A stretch of 64,000 nt of DNA from a virus. Every line of letters begins with the position of its first letter. Within the stretch, counting starts at the first letter, position 1. Below the pieces are notes generated by a model that saw only the letters and a program-made list of their open reading frames with translations, had not been told where the DNA came from and ran no database searches. Position numbers and translations under genes: made by a program. The stretch is taken from IMG/VR virus record IMGVR_UViG_3300029922_000031, positions 41,075-105,074 of that record, one strand, 5' to 3'. Positions 15,258-24,438 of the stretch are shown in pieces.

Positions 15258-16346
15258 TTACATTTCGTACCAGCCCTTCCCCCACAGCAGCAGCAGACGC
15301 TCAAAGTACGCCTCGTATTTGGCGCCGATGACGGCGTGCGAATAGCGATCGATGACGTGGTTCTGAATTTTGAGCGGCGTTAGCGATCGAGCTTTGATCG
15401 CCGCGTCGCAGAATTCCTTGAACGTGCGGCAGCGAAAGCCGGTGACGCCGTCGATAACGGTCTCGGTGAACGCGCCCCAGTCGCTGGTGATGACTGGCGT
15501 GCCGCAGGCCATCGCTTCGATCGCGACGTTGCCGAAGGGCTCGATATAGATCGTAGGAACGAACACGGCCGTCGCCTCACTCATGAGCTTGCCGCGCTCT
15601 TCCGGGCCGACGACACCGACGTATTCGACTTCGGGCGACCAGACGAGACCGGCCTCTTTGGCGCCAGGGCCTGCAATCACGAGTCGCTTGCCGAGCCTCT
15701 GGCAGACCTCGATCGCGATCTTGTAGCCCTTGCGATCGATCAGCCGGCCGACGAAGAGGTAGTAGTCCTTCTTCTTGCGAGTCGCCGCAGATCCCAGAGG
15801 AAACATGGCCGGATCGAGATAGCCGGGAATGACGGCCTCGAACCATTCGCCGTTGGCGTTCTGCGGATTGCCGTGCGTCGCGGCGCCGTAGCAGGTGTGC
15901 ATCCAGGCGTAGCTCTCCCACACCCGATATTTCGAGAACGTCCCGCCGTAGCCAATGCCAAACTCGACGGTCATGAACTCGGGGAAAGCGTCGGCGATCG
16001 CCTTGTGCGGGTAGCCGCCGATCACGCAGATGAAGTCCTTGGGGAGCGCACGCCTACGAATCTCGGTGATCGCGTTGGCGTTAAAGAGACGCCAATGAGC
16101 GTCGTTGGGGTCGAAGCTGGCGCTGACGTAGTGCTTGTCGCCGACTGCGGCCGCTCGAACGATTTCCGAGATACAGGGGATGTGTTCGGTGCAGGGCGCC
16201 TCGTTCTGTTCGCCGGCGTAGAGAAAGACCTCATGACCGCGCGCCATCATCATCTTGCAGAAGCCGATGACCTTCGCCGTGTAGGCGCAGGTTGAAAACT
16301 CGGCGACCGTGTTCGTGTGGGGTAAACTGACAACGTGGAAGCGCAT
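15258..16346 (-). CDS. GT-B fold glycosyltransferase (family 4-like)
   Basis: 362 residues from the ATG after AGGGCAGGGAC. The N-terminal Rossmann-like half begins MRFHVVSLPHTNTV. The C-terminal half has YYLFVGRLIDRKGYKIAIE and the EX7E motif EPFGNVAIEAMACGTPVI (near 268-285), typical of GT4 retaining enzymes. It transfers a nucleotide-activated sugar to an unknown acceptor. Candidates are phage DNA, virion proteins (the fibre genes are next) or host surface glycans. It stands alone between promoter-type gaps, under the operator at 16363. Confidence 0.85.
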   Translation of the reverse strand: MRFHVVSLPHTNTVAEFSTCAYTAKVIGFCKMMMARGHEVFLYAGEQNEAPCTEHIPCISEIVRAAAVGDKHYVSASFDPNDAHWRLFNANAITEIRRRALPKDFICVIGGYPHKAIADAFPEFMTVEFGIGYGGTFSKYRVWESYAWMHTCYGAATHGNPQNANGEWFEAVIPGYLDPAMFPLGSAATRKKKDYYLFVGRLIDRKGYKIAIEVCQRLGKRLVIAGPGAKEAGLVWSPEVEYVGVVGPEERGKLMSEATAVFVPTIYIEPFGNVAIEAMACGTPVITSDWGAFTETVIDGVTGFRCRTFKEFCDAAIKARSLTPLKIQNHVIDRYSHAVIGAKYEAYFERLLLLWGKGWYEM

Positions 16347-16362
16347 GTCCCTGCCCTGAATC

Positions 16363-16387
16363 AATCATCACTGACTGATGTTATAGC
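16363..16387 (-). promoter_or_regulatory. Promoter with operator, site 4
   Basis: On the minus strand GCTATAAC (TATAAC at 16380-16385) is followed by ATCAGTCAGTGATGATTGAT. The core palindrome is AATCATCACTGACT at 16363-16376, about 17 bp before the glycosyltransferase start. Confidence 0.6.
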
Positions 16388-16412
16388 GCACAGAGAGCCC
16401 CGTGTAGAGCGA

Positions 16413-16970
16413 TCAGTAGTTGGCCACAAGCGCGAGCACGGCGGCTGAGCACGCCGGCCAGTGCGAGTCATCGGCATAGGTCGCGTCGGCAGCGGTGATG
16501 AGCGCTCGGCACGCGGCGACCGTCGAGGCGATCCACCCGACGGCAGTCTGATACGTAGTCATGTCGGCGGCACTGAGAAGCCCCGCCGCCGCGTTTCCGA
16601 TCATGTTCTGCTGAGTAGTTGCGGAAGCGACGGCGTAGATGCGCCGAGAGCATTCGGCATTGATGGTGTTGGCGAGAACGTTGGGGTCGAACTGCTGTCC
16701 ATAGACGACCGTCTTGATAGTCTGCGTGCCATCGAACGTGATGGTCACACCCGTCGGTGTGTACCAGGGCGCGGGTGGTGCATCGACGAGCTGGCGCAGC
16801 ACCAGCTTGCTGCCATCGGCCAACACCTGACCGAGCGCGGCGCAGTGAACGAAGTCGCCGTTCGAGAGCTTGATGACGTCGGGGATGCTGGGGAATTGAC
16901 CCGCTGTATCGCCGAAGAACTGTAGCTCTTTGCCCGTGGCGTCGACGAGCGAGTAGCCAATCTGTTGCAT
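16413..16970 (-). CDS. Tail-fibre assembly/chaperone-like protein
   Basis: 185 residues from the second ATG of the frame; the first overlaps the upstream gene. An N-terminal beta-rich part (LVDATGKELQFFGD) is followed by INAECSRRIYAVAS... and IASTVAACRALI, the plan of DUF4376-like domains found next to phage fibres. It probably folds or caps the adhesin encoded immediately upstream. The domain call is by likeness. Confidence 0.55.
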   Translation of the reverse strand: MQQIGYSLVDATGKELQFFGDTAGQFPSIPDVIKLSNGDFVHCAALGQVLADGSKLVLRQLVDAPPAPWYTPTGVTITFDGTQTIKTVVYGQQFDPNVLANTINAECSRRIYAVASATTQQNMIGNAAAGLLSAADMTTYQTAVGWIASTVAACRALITAADATYADDSHWPACSAAVLALVANY

Positions 16971-16971
16971 G

Positions 16972-17994
16972 TCACATCCCAAGCATTGCTAGGTTGAAGC
17001 CGAAAGTCGCGCTAATGTAGAAGGTGTAGCGGACCATGCCCGCCGCGCCGGTGCCGCCCGATCCCGACGCCCAGTTGCCGCCACCCCCGCCGCTAGGGGC
17101 CGCCCCGGCGTTCGACGACGTCCCAGCGTTGCCGCCTGCACCGCCATCTGGAGGGCCGCCCGCACCACCTGTACCAGTGGGAGACGCTGCACCGGCTGTG
17201 CCAGCTCCAGTTGGGCCGCCGCCGCCGCCACCCCCGCCGCCGGGACTGACCTGGCTGGAGTTTCCACCACCATTGCCTCCATTTTTCCCTGTAGCCCCTG
17301 TTGGCCCATAAGTGCCACCCGTACCACCGACCGTATTGGTGATGGCGTCTCCGCCCGTACCACCCGTTGCATAGAGGCCATTGGCAATTGAAGTTGGCTG
17401 CGAGGTAGCTGAGATATTCAGCCACGAATTTGTTCCGGTCGCGCCAACGTTGATCGATCCAGCGGTCGTGGCGCCGACAGACCAATGAAGCGTACTTCCT
17501 GATGTAAAGGAGAGCAGGAGCAGGCCGGCATAACCACCACCAGCGCCACCCGATCCCGCCTTATTGTGGCCACCGCCTGCCCCGCCGCCAGCGTAAGCTT
17601 CAAGCCCGACGGCATATGTGCTGGCCGGGGCGCTTGCGCTGCCCGCGCCGGTCGCCGTGACGGTCGTCGAGAACTCGTAGGTGACGTCGCCGCCGATGCC
17701 TGGCGCCCAGCAGGGCGTCGGCAGATCCCACAAGCTCGGCTGCAACGGCAGCGTGCCAGAGCCAAGCGCCTTGAGGAAGCGCTCCGACTGCGCGCGCGTT
17801 CGAAAGAAGCCGATCCACGCAGCGTTCCCGTCAGGGCGACGCGCGATCAGGTAGCGCTGCGGACGAGCAACGCCGTCGAGCGGGCGGGCCACGCGCTCCG
17901 AGCGCGCGATCGCCGTCCCTAGCGTTTCAAGCGCGCGCGCGGCAAGAAGACCAGGCGGTGGCTTGAAGCTGGGATTGTAGTGAGCCAGCATCAT
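16972..17994 (-). CDS. Glycine-rich tail adhesin
   Basis: 340 residues. A compact N-terminal domain (about 1-100, with [18 protein letters not shown]) is followed by a beta-rich part and then runs of glycine ([19 protein letters not shown] and later blocks) around residues 130-320. The end is [14 protein letters not shown]. Polyglycine sandwich tips of this kind form receptor-binding ends of phage fibres. It starts with ATGATG overlapping the collagen-like gene stop. Host-range function is inferred. Confidence 0.7.
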   Translation of the reverse strand: MMLAHYNPSFKPPPGLLAARALETLGTAIARSERVARPLDGVARPQRYLIARRPDGNAAWIGFFRTRAQSERFLKALGSGTLPLQPSLWDLPTPCWAPGIGGDVTYEFSTTVTATGAGSASAPASTYAVGLEAYAGGGAGGGHNKAGSGGAGGGYAGLLLLSFTSGSTLHWSVGATTAGSINVGATGTNSWLNISATSQPTSIANGLYATGGTGGDAITNTVGGTGGTYGPTGATGKNGGNGGGNSSQVSPGGGGGGGGGPTGAGTAGAASPTGTGGAGGPPDGGAGGNAGTSSNAGAAPSGGGGGNWASGSGGTGAAGMVRYTFYISATFGFNLAMLGM

Positions 17995-20351
17995 TGCAGC
18001 GCGTAGATGCTGTAGGTCGACACACCGTTGATGCGTCGGATGAAGAGGATGAACTTGCTACCGCTCGTCGTCGTCAGCGGGCTGCCGATCGACGAACCAA
18101 CTGTGTAGCCAGAGAACGTGATCGAGCCGGCGGATGCCCCATTGGTGACGAGGATGTCGATCTCGCAGTCAGACGCCGGCGCCGCCAATGTGAAGGCGCC
18201 GTTGTTCGTCAGATACTGCACGTTGCCGAGCGCCGGGTTTGGCGTCGTGGTGCCGCTCGAGACGGTGCCAAGGTTGTTTGGCGCGAGCGAGAAGCCGACG
18301 CCGATCGTCGCCGTCGCTGAGAAGTTCGGTCCCGATGCGCCGGTGGCGCCGGTCGGGCCGATTGCACCCGTGGCGCCTGACGCTCCTGATGCTCCGACGC
18401 CCGTTGGGCCGGTGGCTCCAACAGCGCCGGTAGCTCCCGTCACGCCGACGCCGGTCGGTCCGACAGGACCCGTCACACCGATAGGTCCAGTAACGCCTAC
18501 GGGGCCGGTGGCCCCCGTCACGCCCGCTCCGGTGGCTCCAACAGGGCCGGTAGCTCCAACAGGGCCGGTGAAGCTCGCGCCAGTGACACCAATCGGACCA
18601 GTGACACCGATCGGACCAGTGACACCAATCGGACCAGTGACACCGATCGGACCAGTGACACCAATCGGACCAGTGACACCGATCGGACCAGTCGCGCCGG
18701 TCGCTCCGACTTGGGCGATCAACGTCCAGTAGGTGCTCCAGCTTGCGCCAATTCCAGGCTCGGTCGTCGAGCCGGAGGTGTTTCCGAGCTTGCAATAATA
18801 GCTTGCGCCACCATCCGAGACTGCGTCGTTGATCGCGTAGACGGTGGCCGTAACCCAAGCGCCACGCCAATTGATCGCAGGACCCGTGACGCCGGTCGGT
18901 CCGATCGCGCCGGTGACTCCTACGGGACCAGTGACGCCGGCGGGGCCGGTTGCCCCTGTAACGCCCGCGCCGGTCGCCCCAACGGGACCAGTTGCGCCAG
19001 TGACACCTGCCCCGGTCGCCCCGACGGAGCCTGTCACGCCTACGGGACCAGTGACGCCGGCCGGGCCGGTAGAGCCGGTTGGACCAGTGGCGCCCCGCTG
19101 CGCGATCAGCGTCCAATAGGTCGTCCAGGTTCCACCGACACCGGGCTCAGTGCCCGATGCAGACGTGTGCGCCGACGTGCAGATATAGCTCGAGCCGGAA
19201 TCCGCGACGGCGTCGTAAACGGCGTAGGCGGTGCTCAGCGCCCAAGCGGAGCGCCAGGTGGTTGAGCCGCCCGCGGGACCGGTTGCTCCGGTCGCTCCGG
19301 TTGCTCCACTTACGCCGGAGTCGCCAACCTGAGCGAGCAGACTCCACTTCGCCGTCCAAGCCGACCCAAGGCCGGGCTCGTTGAGGGCGGCGCTCGACGT
19401 GTGTGCGGTCGTACAAATGTAGCTGGAGCCGGAATCCGCGACGGCGTCATTGACGACGTACGCCGTTGCGTCGGCCCACGCTTGACGCCAGTTCGTGGAG
19501 CCGCCCGCGGGGCCGGTCGACCCAGAGGGGCCACTGGCGCCGGTCGGACCGGTTGATCCCGTCACACCGGCGGGGCCGGTCGGGCCAGTGGGGCCGGTTG
19601 CTCCGGATGCGCCGGGTCCGGTGGGACCAGTGAGACCCGTCGTGCCCGTCGCGCCTACGGCGCCTGTAACGCCGACAGGTCCAGTGACACCGACAGGTCC
19701 CGTGGGGCCTTCGGCGCCAGTCGGGCCGATTGCACCCGTGGCGCCTTGCTGCGCCATGAGCGACCAGTAAGTCGTCCAGCTTGCGCCAACGCCGGGTTCA
19801 GTCGTCGAACTCGACGTGTTCCCAAGCTTGCAGTAGTAGCTGGAGCCGCCGTTTGAGACGGCGGCGTTGATCGCGTAGACGGTGTCCGTGAGCCAGTCTG
19901 AGCGCCAATCGATGACCGGGCCAGTGACGCCGGCGGGACCGGTGACACCCGCGGGGCCGCTCGCTCCCGAAGGACCGGTCGAACCGCTGGCGCCGGAAGC
20001 GCCCATGACGCCGGTTGGGCCTGTCGTACCTTGAGCGCCGGTCGGGCCGACGGAGCCCGTGGGTCCAACAGGTCCTGTGGGACCACTTGCGCCGGAAGCG
20101 CCAGTCGAAGCGAGAAGACTCCACTTCGTCGTCCAGCTTGCGCCGACGCCGGGCTGCGTCGTAGAACCCGAAGTGTGTGCAGCGGTGCAGATGTAACTCG
20201 AGCCGTCGAGCGAGACTGCGTCGTTGAGGAGATAAGCGGTGGCGGTGAGCCAGACATCACGCCAGTTTGTCGAGCCGCCCGCGGGGCCGGTGGGGCCGGT
20301 GACGCCGATCGGGCCGGTAGAGCCGACAACTTGAAGGATAACGCTCGTCAT
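17991..20351 (-). CDS. Collagen-like tail fibre with repeated CBM-like modules
   Basis: 786 residues built from Gly-X-Y triplets ([14 protein letters not shown]) that alternate with five copies of a module of about 60 residues. Each module has WR..W....Y..NDAVS, GSSYIC/YYCK, HTS or GNTS and W...WSLLA, and resembles chitin-binding-type carbohydrate modules. The last 110 residues form a separate C-terminal domain. The triplets should trimerise as a rod that spaces the modules apart. Repeats at DNA level (18580-18687) could change length by slippage and alter fibre length. It lies first in the fibre operon, under the operator at 20383. Confidence 0.85.
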   Translation of the reverse strand: MTSVILQVVGSTGPIGVTGPTGPAGGSTNWRDVWLTATAYLLNDAVSLDGSSYICTAAHTSGSTTQPGVGASWTTKWSLLASTGASGASGPTGPVGPTGSVGPTGAQGTTGPTGVMGASGASGSTGPSGASGPAGVTGPAGVTGPVIDWRSDWLTDTVYAINAAVSNGGSSYYCKLGNTSSSTTEPGVGASWTTYWSLMAQQGATGAIGPTGAEGPTGPVGVTGPVGVTGAVGATGTTGLTGPTGPGASGATGPTGPTGPAGVTGSTGPTGASGPSGSTGPAGGSTNWRQAWADATAYVVNDAVADSGSSYICTTAHTSSAALNEPGLGSAWTAKWSLLAQVGDSGVSGATGATGATGPAGGSTTWRSAWALSTAYAVYDAVADSGSSYICTSAHTSASGTEPGVGGTWTTYWTLIAQRGATGPTGSTGPAGVTGPVGVTGSVGATGAGVTGATGPVGATGAGVTGATGPAGVTGPVGVTGAIGPTGVTGPAINWRGAWVTATVYAINDAVSDGGASYYCKLGNTSGSTTEPGIGASWSTYWTLIAQVGATGATGPIGVTGPIGVTGPIGVTGPIGVTGPIGVTGPIGVTGASFTGPVGATGPVGATGAGVTGATGPVGVTGPIGVTGPVGPTGVGVTGATGAVGATGPTGVGASGASGATGAIGPTGATGASGPNFSATATIGVGFSLAPNNLGTVSSGTTTPNPALGNVQYLTNNGAFTLAAPASDCEIDILVTNGASAGSITFSGYTVGSSIGSPLTTTSGSKFILFIRRINGVSTYSIYALQ
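18580..18687. repeat. Six tandem 18-bp repeats in the collagen-like fibre gene
   Basis: Six units of CCAGTGACACCRATCGGA alternate at one base. They encode GVTGPI repeats. Near-identity over 108 bp makes recombination or polymerase slippage in six-residue steps likely. Confidence 0.9.
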
Positions 20352-20382
20352 CTGCCCATGGTCCTAGAGAAACCCCAGAGTA

Positions 20383-20396
20383 AGTCAAAACTGATT
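20383..20396. promoter_or_regulatory. Dispersed palindromic operator, site 5
   Basis: AGTCAAAACTGATT. It lies between the stop of the A1-like gene and the collagen-like fibre start. On the minus strand it supplies a TTGACT followed after 16-17 bp by TAGGAC, a possible weak promoter. Confidence 0.6.
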
Positions 20397-20401
20397 GATA
20401 T

Positions 20402-22279
20402 TCAAGCTCGCCATTTTCCCTTCTGGAAAGTCACGAGGCTGCGCTTGTCGTTCGGGTAGTGAATGATGTCGGCCGTAGCCCAGCTCGACGGGCCAAGATT
20501 GTAGCCGTGATGCAAATTCATCCCGCCGGCGCCATAGACGCCGTCGTTAATCGAGGGCGAGTGCTTATCGCCGACAGACATTTTCCGACCCATCTTCGCG
20601 TAGCCCATCATGGTCGCGCGGGTGCCGTTCGACCCACGAAAGCCGTGATGACCGCACTCGATCCCGCCAATCAGGTAGGAATAGCCGTCATAGGCCCACT
20701 CGACGTGGTCGACGCTCTTGCCCATCAGATCGCGCAGGGCGTATTCGAGCAGCGCGAACCGTTCTGGCTCCTTGTAGGCGTCGAGCGCCTTGGCGACTCG
20801 ATAGCGATTGTTCGCCATCGCCGCCTCGAGTTTTAGACCGAATGAAAGATTGATGCCGTCATTCCGATAGCGCCCCTCTTTGATGTAGCGATTGAGGGCG
20901 AGATCGTGATTCGATTCGACGTTGACGATCTTGAGACCGGGTCGTTTGAGCGCGGCGTAGAAGGCGCCGAGGTTCTCGACCTCCGTCTGAACCGACGAGC
21001 GGCCGCGCACCGCCAGCTCATAGGCGGCATGGCCGTCGTCTGCCCTGTGATGGTTGCCGATCTCCTGATCGTGCCCGTCATGAATGAAGATCGTCTCCGG
21101 CTTCAGAACGTCGAGGATCGACTGATTCCAGATGTGCTTGTTCGTACGAACGTCGAGACCGAAGTTGCCGCGCGCGTTCGCCGGGTCGAGCTTGGCGTGA
21201 TGCAGGTCGCCGAAGACGATCGCCTTGACCGTGTGACCGGTCTCGACCAGGCCGTCATGCACGAAGATGTTGAGGTCGTAGAAACTTCCATCCTCGCTGG
21301 CGTTGAGCTGCCGGCAGAAGACATCGCCATCTTCGTCGAACTCGACCAGCGTCGCGCCGATGACATGGTGAAAGATCGACTTTGAGCCGGCTTTCCGGGC
21401 GATCACCTTGGGGCGCGTGACGGCGCCGGAGGTCATGATCTGATAGGCTTGAACGCCCGGATCGGTCGACGGGATGCTTTCGAGCGCGAGCTTGGAATGC
21501 GGGAAGACTGCCCAGCGGCTGCGGCTGTATGTGGCGAGACCGGAGAGCGGCCGATCGGCGGTCGGCAGCGTGTTCATTTCGCCGCAGAAGACGAAGTTAT
21601 CGCCGATGGCGAGCTGACCGAAGCACAGATGCGGCGTCAGTTCATTGGCGTAGGAGCGCGAGATCGGGTTGTTCTCGCTCCACCACTGCGTCTCATAGGT
21701 CCATGGGCCGACGATGATCTCGGCGCCGATCGCCGTGGCGTAGGCTTGAAGATTGATCCAGAACTCGGCGTGAAGCGGCGCGTCGTTCTGAGCGCCGGCG
21801 AAGATGAACTTGCGATCGCGGCAGTCGGCGATCGGCGCGACCCGGAGGGTGTCTGAGATCCAGGTGCGCGGGGTGCCCTCGATCATTTCATAGACGCCAG
21901 TATCGCGGTCATAGCGCTCGGAGAGATAGCTGTCGACGATGATCGCTTCGGGATTGATGACGGGATAGTCAGAGCGCTGCAACAGCGTTGTGATCTCTGC
22001 GTTCAGTCGCGTAGCGCGCGCTTTGGCATGATCTTGGGCGGTGAGCTCGGGCGCTTCTTCTGTCTTGACCTCGACATCCTTCTCACGCGACCGGGTGACG
22101 ATCAGCGGCAGGCTCATGCCCGCCTCGAGGAGCTGACGATGCGTCGCGGCGCGGTTGATCACCGATTTGCGGGAGAGGCCGAGAGCTGCCGCAACATGCG
22201 CGATAGTCGGGCAATCATCGAGATCGTTGTACGCGGCGATGAACTCGTCCATCTTCGGGACAGATTGGAAACCCACCAT
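20402..22279 (-). CDS. Calcineurin-like phosphoesterase, T5 A1-like
   Basis: 625 residues. An N-terminal helix-turn-helix-like segment (IAHVAAALGLSRKSVINRAA, about 26-45) precedes a metallophosphoesterase core. Metal-site motifs seen are VFGDLHH near 358, ESNHDLAL near 455 (GNHD type), and ECGHHGFRGSNG near 540 with a later HHGYNLG. Phage T5 A1, a protein of this superfamily, is needed for host DNA breakdown; a nuclease role here is an inference. It is a lone gene under the extended -10 and operator at 22327-22356. Confidence 0.75.
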   Translation of the reverse strand: MVGFQSVPKMDEFIAAYNDLDDCPTIAHVAAALGLSRKSVINRAATHRQLLEAGMSLPLIVTRSREKDVEVKTEEAPELTAQDHAKARATRLNAEITTLLQRSDYPVINPEAIIVDSYLSERYDRDTGVYEMIEGTPRTWISDTLRVAPIADCRDRKFIFAGAQNDAPLHAEFWINLQAYATAIGAEIIVGPWTYETQWWSENNPISRSYANELTPHLCFGQLAIGDNFVFCGEMNTLPTADRPLSGLATYSRSRWAVFPHSKLALESIPSTDPGVQAYQIMTSGAVTRPKVIARKAGSKSIFHHVIGATLVEFDEDGDVFCRQLNASEDGSFYDLNIFVHDGLVETGHTVKAIVFGDLHHAKLDPANARGNFGLDVRTNKHIWNQSILDVLKPETIFIHDGHDQEIGNHHRADDGHAAYELAVRGRSSVQTEVENLGAFYAALKRPGLKIVNVESNHDLALNRYIKEGRYRNDGINLSFGLKLEAAMANNRYRVAKALDAYKEPERFALLEYALRDLMGKSVDHVEWAYDGYSYLIGGIECGHHGFRGSNGTRATMMGYAKMGRKMSVGDKHSPSINDGVYGAGGMNLHHGYNLGPSSWATADIIHYPNDKRSLVTFQKGKWRA

Positions 22280-22326
22280 GAATCAGTTCTCTCTGCTGCG
22301 CTGGAACCGCTTGAAAGCGATCCCTT

Positions 22327-22356
22327 CTAATATAGCAAGATCAGTCAACGTTGACT
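22327..22356 (-). promoter_or_regulatory. Extended -10 promoter with operator, site 6
   Basis: A perfect palindrome AGTCAACGTTGACT (22343-22356) begins a few bases after the o-spanin stop. On the minus strand it is followed by CTTGCTATATT, an extended -10 (TGC before TATATT at 22329-22334). Here the operator lies upstream of the -10 and would block the -35 region. Confidence 0.65.
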
Positions 22357-22360
22357 GGAA

Positions 22361-22687
22361 TCATTGGAGTTTCGTCCGTTTCATAGCGGCAGTCGCCTTC
22401 TCGTAGTAGTTTACGATGTTGCTCATCCGCAGCATCCAGCTTGCCACTTGGACGTCGTTCTGGAGGGCGAGCTTCTCGTCGCCCATCGACACGCAGGCCA
22501 TTGTGCCGCAGAGACCCCAGTGAATGCGCGAGAGCTTGACCGGCGCCGGGCGAGCCGGCTGCGCGATCGCGATAGGCTCAACGCTTAACTGGACGGGCGG
22601 CGCCGGAGGCTGACTCGAGCAGGCTGTCAACAGCGTCATTGTCGCGATTGATAGCGTCAATCGCCTTGACCATTTCAGGATCGACAT
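22361..22687 (-). CDS. Outer-membrane spanin lipoprotein (Rz1-like)
   Basis: 108 residues from the second ATG after AAGGAAG. A signal peptide ends in the lipobox LLTAC, and the mature protein starts CSSQPPAPPVQ, the proline-rich start typical of o-spanins. The gene begins inside the i-spanin gene in another frame, the classic nested Rz/Rz1 arrangement. It is longer than many Rz1 proteins. Together with the i-spanin it would fuse inner and outer membranes at the end of lysis. Confidence 0.8.
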   Translation of the reverse strand: MSILKWSRRLTLSIATMTLLTACSSQPPAPPVQLSVEPIAIAQPARPAPVKLSRIHWGLCGTMACVSMGDEKLALQNDVQVASWMLRMSNIVNYYEKATAAMKRTKLQ

Positions 22688-23033
22688 TTGCATCTTCCTT
22701 CTTTGCTGGCGTGATTGGCGGCTTCGGCTCAGTGATGGTTTGGATCTGCGTCTGAACATCAGCCGCTTGGCTAGACGCCGCCGCATCGGAATTCACGAGC
22801 CCCACAAGGGCGCCCGCCTGCGATCGCGCCTGCTGGCGCTGAATCTCCGAGGACTGCGCCTGATACTGCGTGACGACCTCTGCCCTGGCAGCGATCTGCG
22901 CCTGTGCAATCAGTCGGTTCTGAGTGGTTTCGAGGTACATATAGAGAGCGAAGATCACGCCGGCGAGCGCCAGAAGCGCGACACCGATGGCGATAAGACG
23001 CGGAACGAGAGTGGTGGGCCAAAGACTGAGCAT
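22578..23033 (-). CDS. Inner-membrane spanin (Rz-like)
   Basis: 151 residues from the ATG of MLSLWPTT, preceded by GTGAGGA; the longer frame upstream is the wrong reading of the preceding gene. One N-terminal membrane helix (LIAIGVALLALAGVIFALYM) is followed by a periplasmic coiled-coil rich in Gln and Ala (about 35-95). The 3' part overlaps the o-spanin gene. It is the fourth gene of the lysis cassette. Confidence 0.8.
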   Translation of the reverse strand: MLSLWPTTLVPRLIAIGVALLALAGVIFALYMYLETTQNRLIAQAQIAARAEVVTQYQAQSSEIQRQQARSQAGALVGLVNSDAAASSQAADVQTQIQTITEPKPPITPAKKEDANVDPEMVKAIDAINRDNDAVDSLLESASGAARPVKR

Positions 23034-23040
23034 TAGATCC

Positions 23041-23397
23041 TCACGGCATGGGCGGGGGTTGCGGCTTCTCAGCCGTCGGCGGAGCTTCCGGGATCGGCGA
23101 GCGACGCCAGGCCGGGCTCTGATAGGAGTTGTCGTCGTAGGAGCTCGACCCGTAGTTGTTGCGGCGGTTGTTGTCGTCCCAGACCGCGCCAAAGATGTAG
23201 GCGGTGAGCAGCGTGACGCCGGAACCGGATAGAGCGATGAAGGCTTGATCGTATAGAGCGTTGTCGATGCCGCGAACGAGGATCGCAGTCATCGCGACGC
23301 CCATCCAGATCAGGGTTGCGAAGAGCACGCGCCGACGATTCTTCCAGTTGTCCTCAACCGGAATCATCTCGATCGGCTGCGCGCCCGCCTGGCCCAT
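23041..23397 (-). CDS. Holin-like membrane protein
   Basis: 118 residues. Two hydrophobic spans (VLFATLIWMGVAMTAILV and FIALSGSGVTLLTAYIFGAVW) are followed by a charged, Asn/Tyr/Pro-rich cytoplasmic tail. The ATG overlaps the endolysin stop (TAATG). A two-span protein between endolysin and spanins is most simply the holin or pinholin. No direct proof is available from sequence. Confidence 0.65.
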   Translation of the reverse strand: MGQAGAQPIEMIPVEDNWKNRRRVLFATLIWMGVAMTAILVRGIDNALYDQAFIALSGSGVTLLTAYIFGAVWDDNNRRNNYGSSSYDDNSYQSPAWRRSPIPEAPPTAEKPQPPPMP

Positions 23398-23975
23398 TAC
23401 GGAGCCTGCGCGGCGTCGAGAAAGGCGTCGTGATAGTCGGCGATCTTCTCGGCGCAGTCGGTGCCATTGATGATGCGGCGCGCGTTGACCGGGTCGTCGT
23501 TCGTCGCGCTGAAATAGCCGCCGAGCTTGGCGCCGGTGAACCAACCTTCGATCATCCCCATGATCATGATCGCCGCGGCGATGTCGGGGCGCTCGGCCAG
23601 TTCCGGGTTCGCTTCGAGATTGTCGTTTGCGTCGAGGACGCCGAGTTCGCGCAGCCGTTTGGTGGCGTGCGCGTAGTTGGCCTCCCAGGTGAGCTGAACG
23701 TCGCCGCGACCGAAATACGCCTGGTGCCAGGGGCCAGTCGGCACTCCGTAGGAATGGCCCCTGCCCTGCCCATACTCGTCGATCGGCTGCATGGTCGCGG
23801 CCGTCTCGTGATAGGCCGTCGCAAGGCTGTAGCAGACGAAGCGCACGTCGGCGGCCGGGACCCAGTGCTCCCAAGCATCCAGAATCGCCTGCATCCCGTC
23901 GACCTGGCCTTGGCCTAGATTGCCGGCGAACAAGGAAGCGCGAATGGAGGGGAAGAACTTGTCGCGATCAATCAC
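23397..23975 (-). CDS. Endolysin, glycoside hydrolase family 19-like
   Basis: 192 residues. TAYHETA (catalytic Glu57) and YFGRGDVQLTWEANY (87-101) are signature segments of GH19 chitinase/lysozyme-type enzymes used as phage endolysins. No signal peptide is seen, so release should depend on a holin. It would cleave the glycan strands of peptidoglycan. It is flanked by membrane proteins on both sides in the lysis cassette. Confidence 0.88.
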   Translation of the reverse strand: MIDRDKFFPSIRASLFAGNLGQGQVDGMQAILDAWEHWVPAADVRFVCYSLATAYHETAATMQPIDEYGQGRGHSYGVPTGPWHQAYFGRGDVQLTWEANYAHATKRLRELGVLDANDNLEANPELAERPDIAAAIMIMGMIEGWFTGAKLGGYFSATNDDPVNARRIINGTDCAEKIADYHDAFLDAAQAP

Positions 23976-23989
23976 GGATCTATCCTTGG

Positions 23990-24361
23990 TTAGTCGTGCT
24001 GACGTTGCTCGAATGCGCGGTCCAGGCGGGCGCCCAAATCGCGGATTGCCGTGGTGACGCCATCGATTGCAGAGAAGAGCCGCGCCTCTACTTGTCGCAG
24101 CGTGTCGGCGTTGACGTATCGCGTGGCGACTTCGAGTTTGTGCTCGGTGAGCTCGCGGCTGACGACGGCGAGAGCCTTTTCGGTCTCCGCGGTCTTCTTG
24201 GCGGATTCAGCGAACCCGACTTCGGTCTTCGCCCGCTCTTTGACGCCGTTGATGTAGGCCGATGCCGCTGAGCCAAGCGCGATGATCATCGCGACCGTCC
24301 CGAGAATCTGGCTGTAGGTGGGAAACCAACCGGACGAAGCCGGGCCGAAATCGGGGGTCAT
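23990..24361 (-). CDS. Membrane-anchored coiled-coil protein of the lysis cassette
   Basis: 123 residues. One N-terminal hydrophobic span (ILGTVAMIIALGSAASAYI) is followed by a long coiled-coil rich in Glu/Lys/Ala (residues 45-115). It is the first gene of the lysis transcript. Such proteins next to endolysins are often holin or antiholin partners. The exact role cannot be told from the sequence. Confidence 0.6.
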   Translation of the reverse strand: MTPDFGPASSGWFPTYSQILGTVAMIIALGSAASAYINGVKERAKTEVGFAESAKKTAETEKALAVVSRELTEHKLEVATRYVNADTLRQVEARLFSAIDGVTTAIRDLGARLDRAFEQRQHD

Positions 24362-24391
24362 CAGATTAAGGTCCGCTTCGAGCTAGAGCAC

Positions 24392-24412
24392 AATCAATGT
24401 TGATTGATCATA
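24392..24412 (-). promoter_or_regulatory. Lysis-operon promoter with operator, site 7
   Basis: On the minus strand TATGAT (24407-24412) runs into the palindrome AATCAATGTTGATT (24392-24405). It lies about 30 bp before the first lysis gene, as expected for a controlled late promoter. Confidence 0.6.
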
Positions 24413-24438
24413 CCAGCCGAAAGTGAAAAAGGGAACTG

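Noticed and set aside
18580-18687. CRISPR-like or satellite repeat
   Set aside because: These are in-frame coding repeats (GVTGPI) of a collagen-like fibre.
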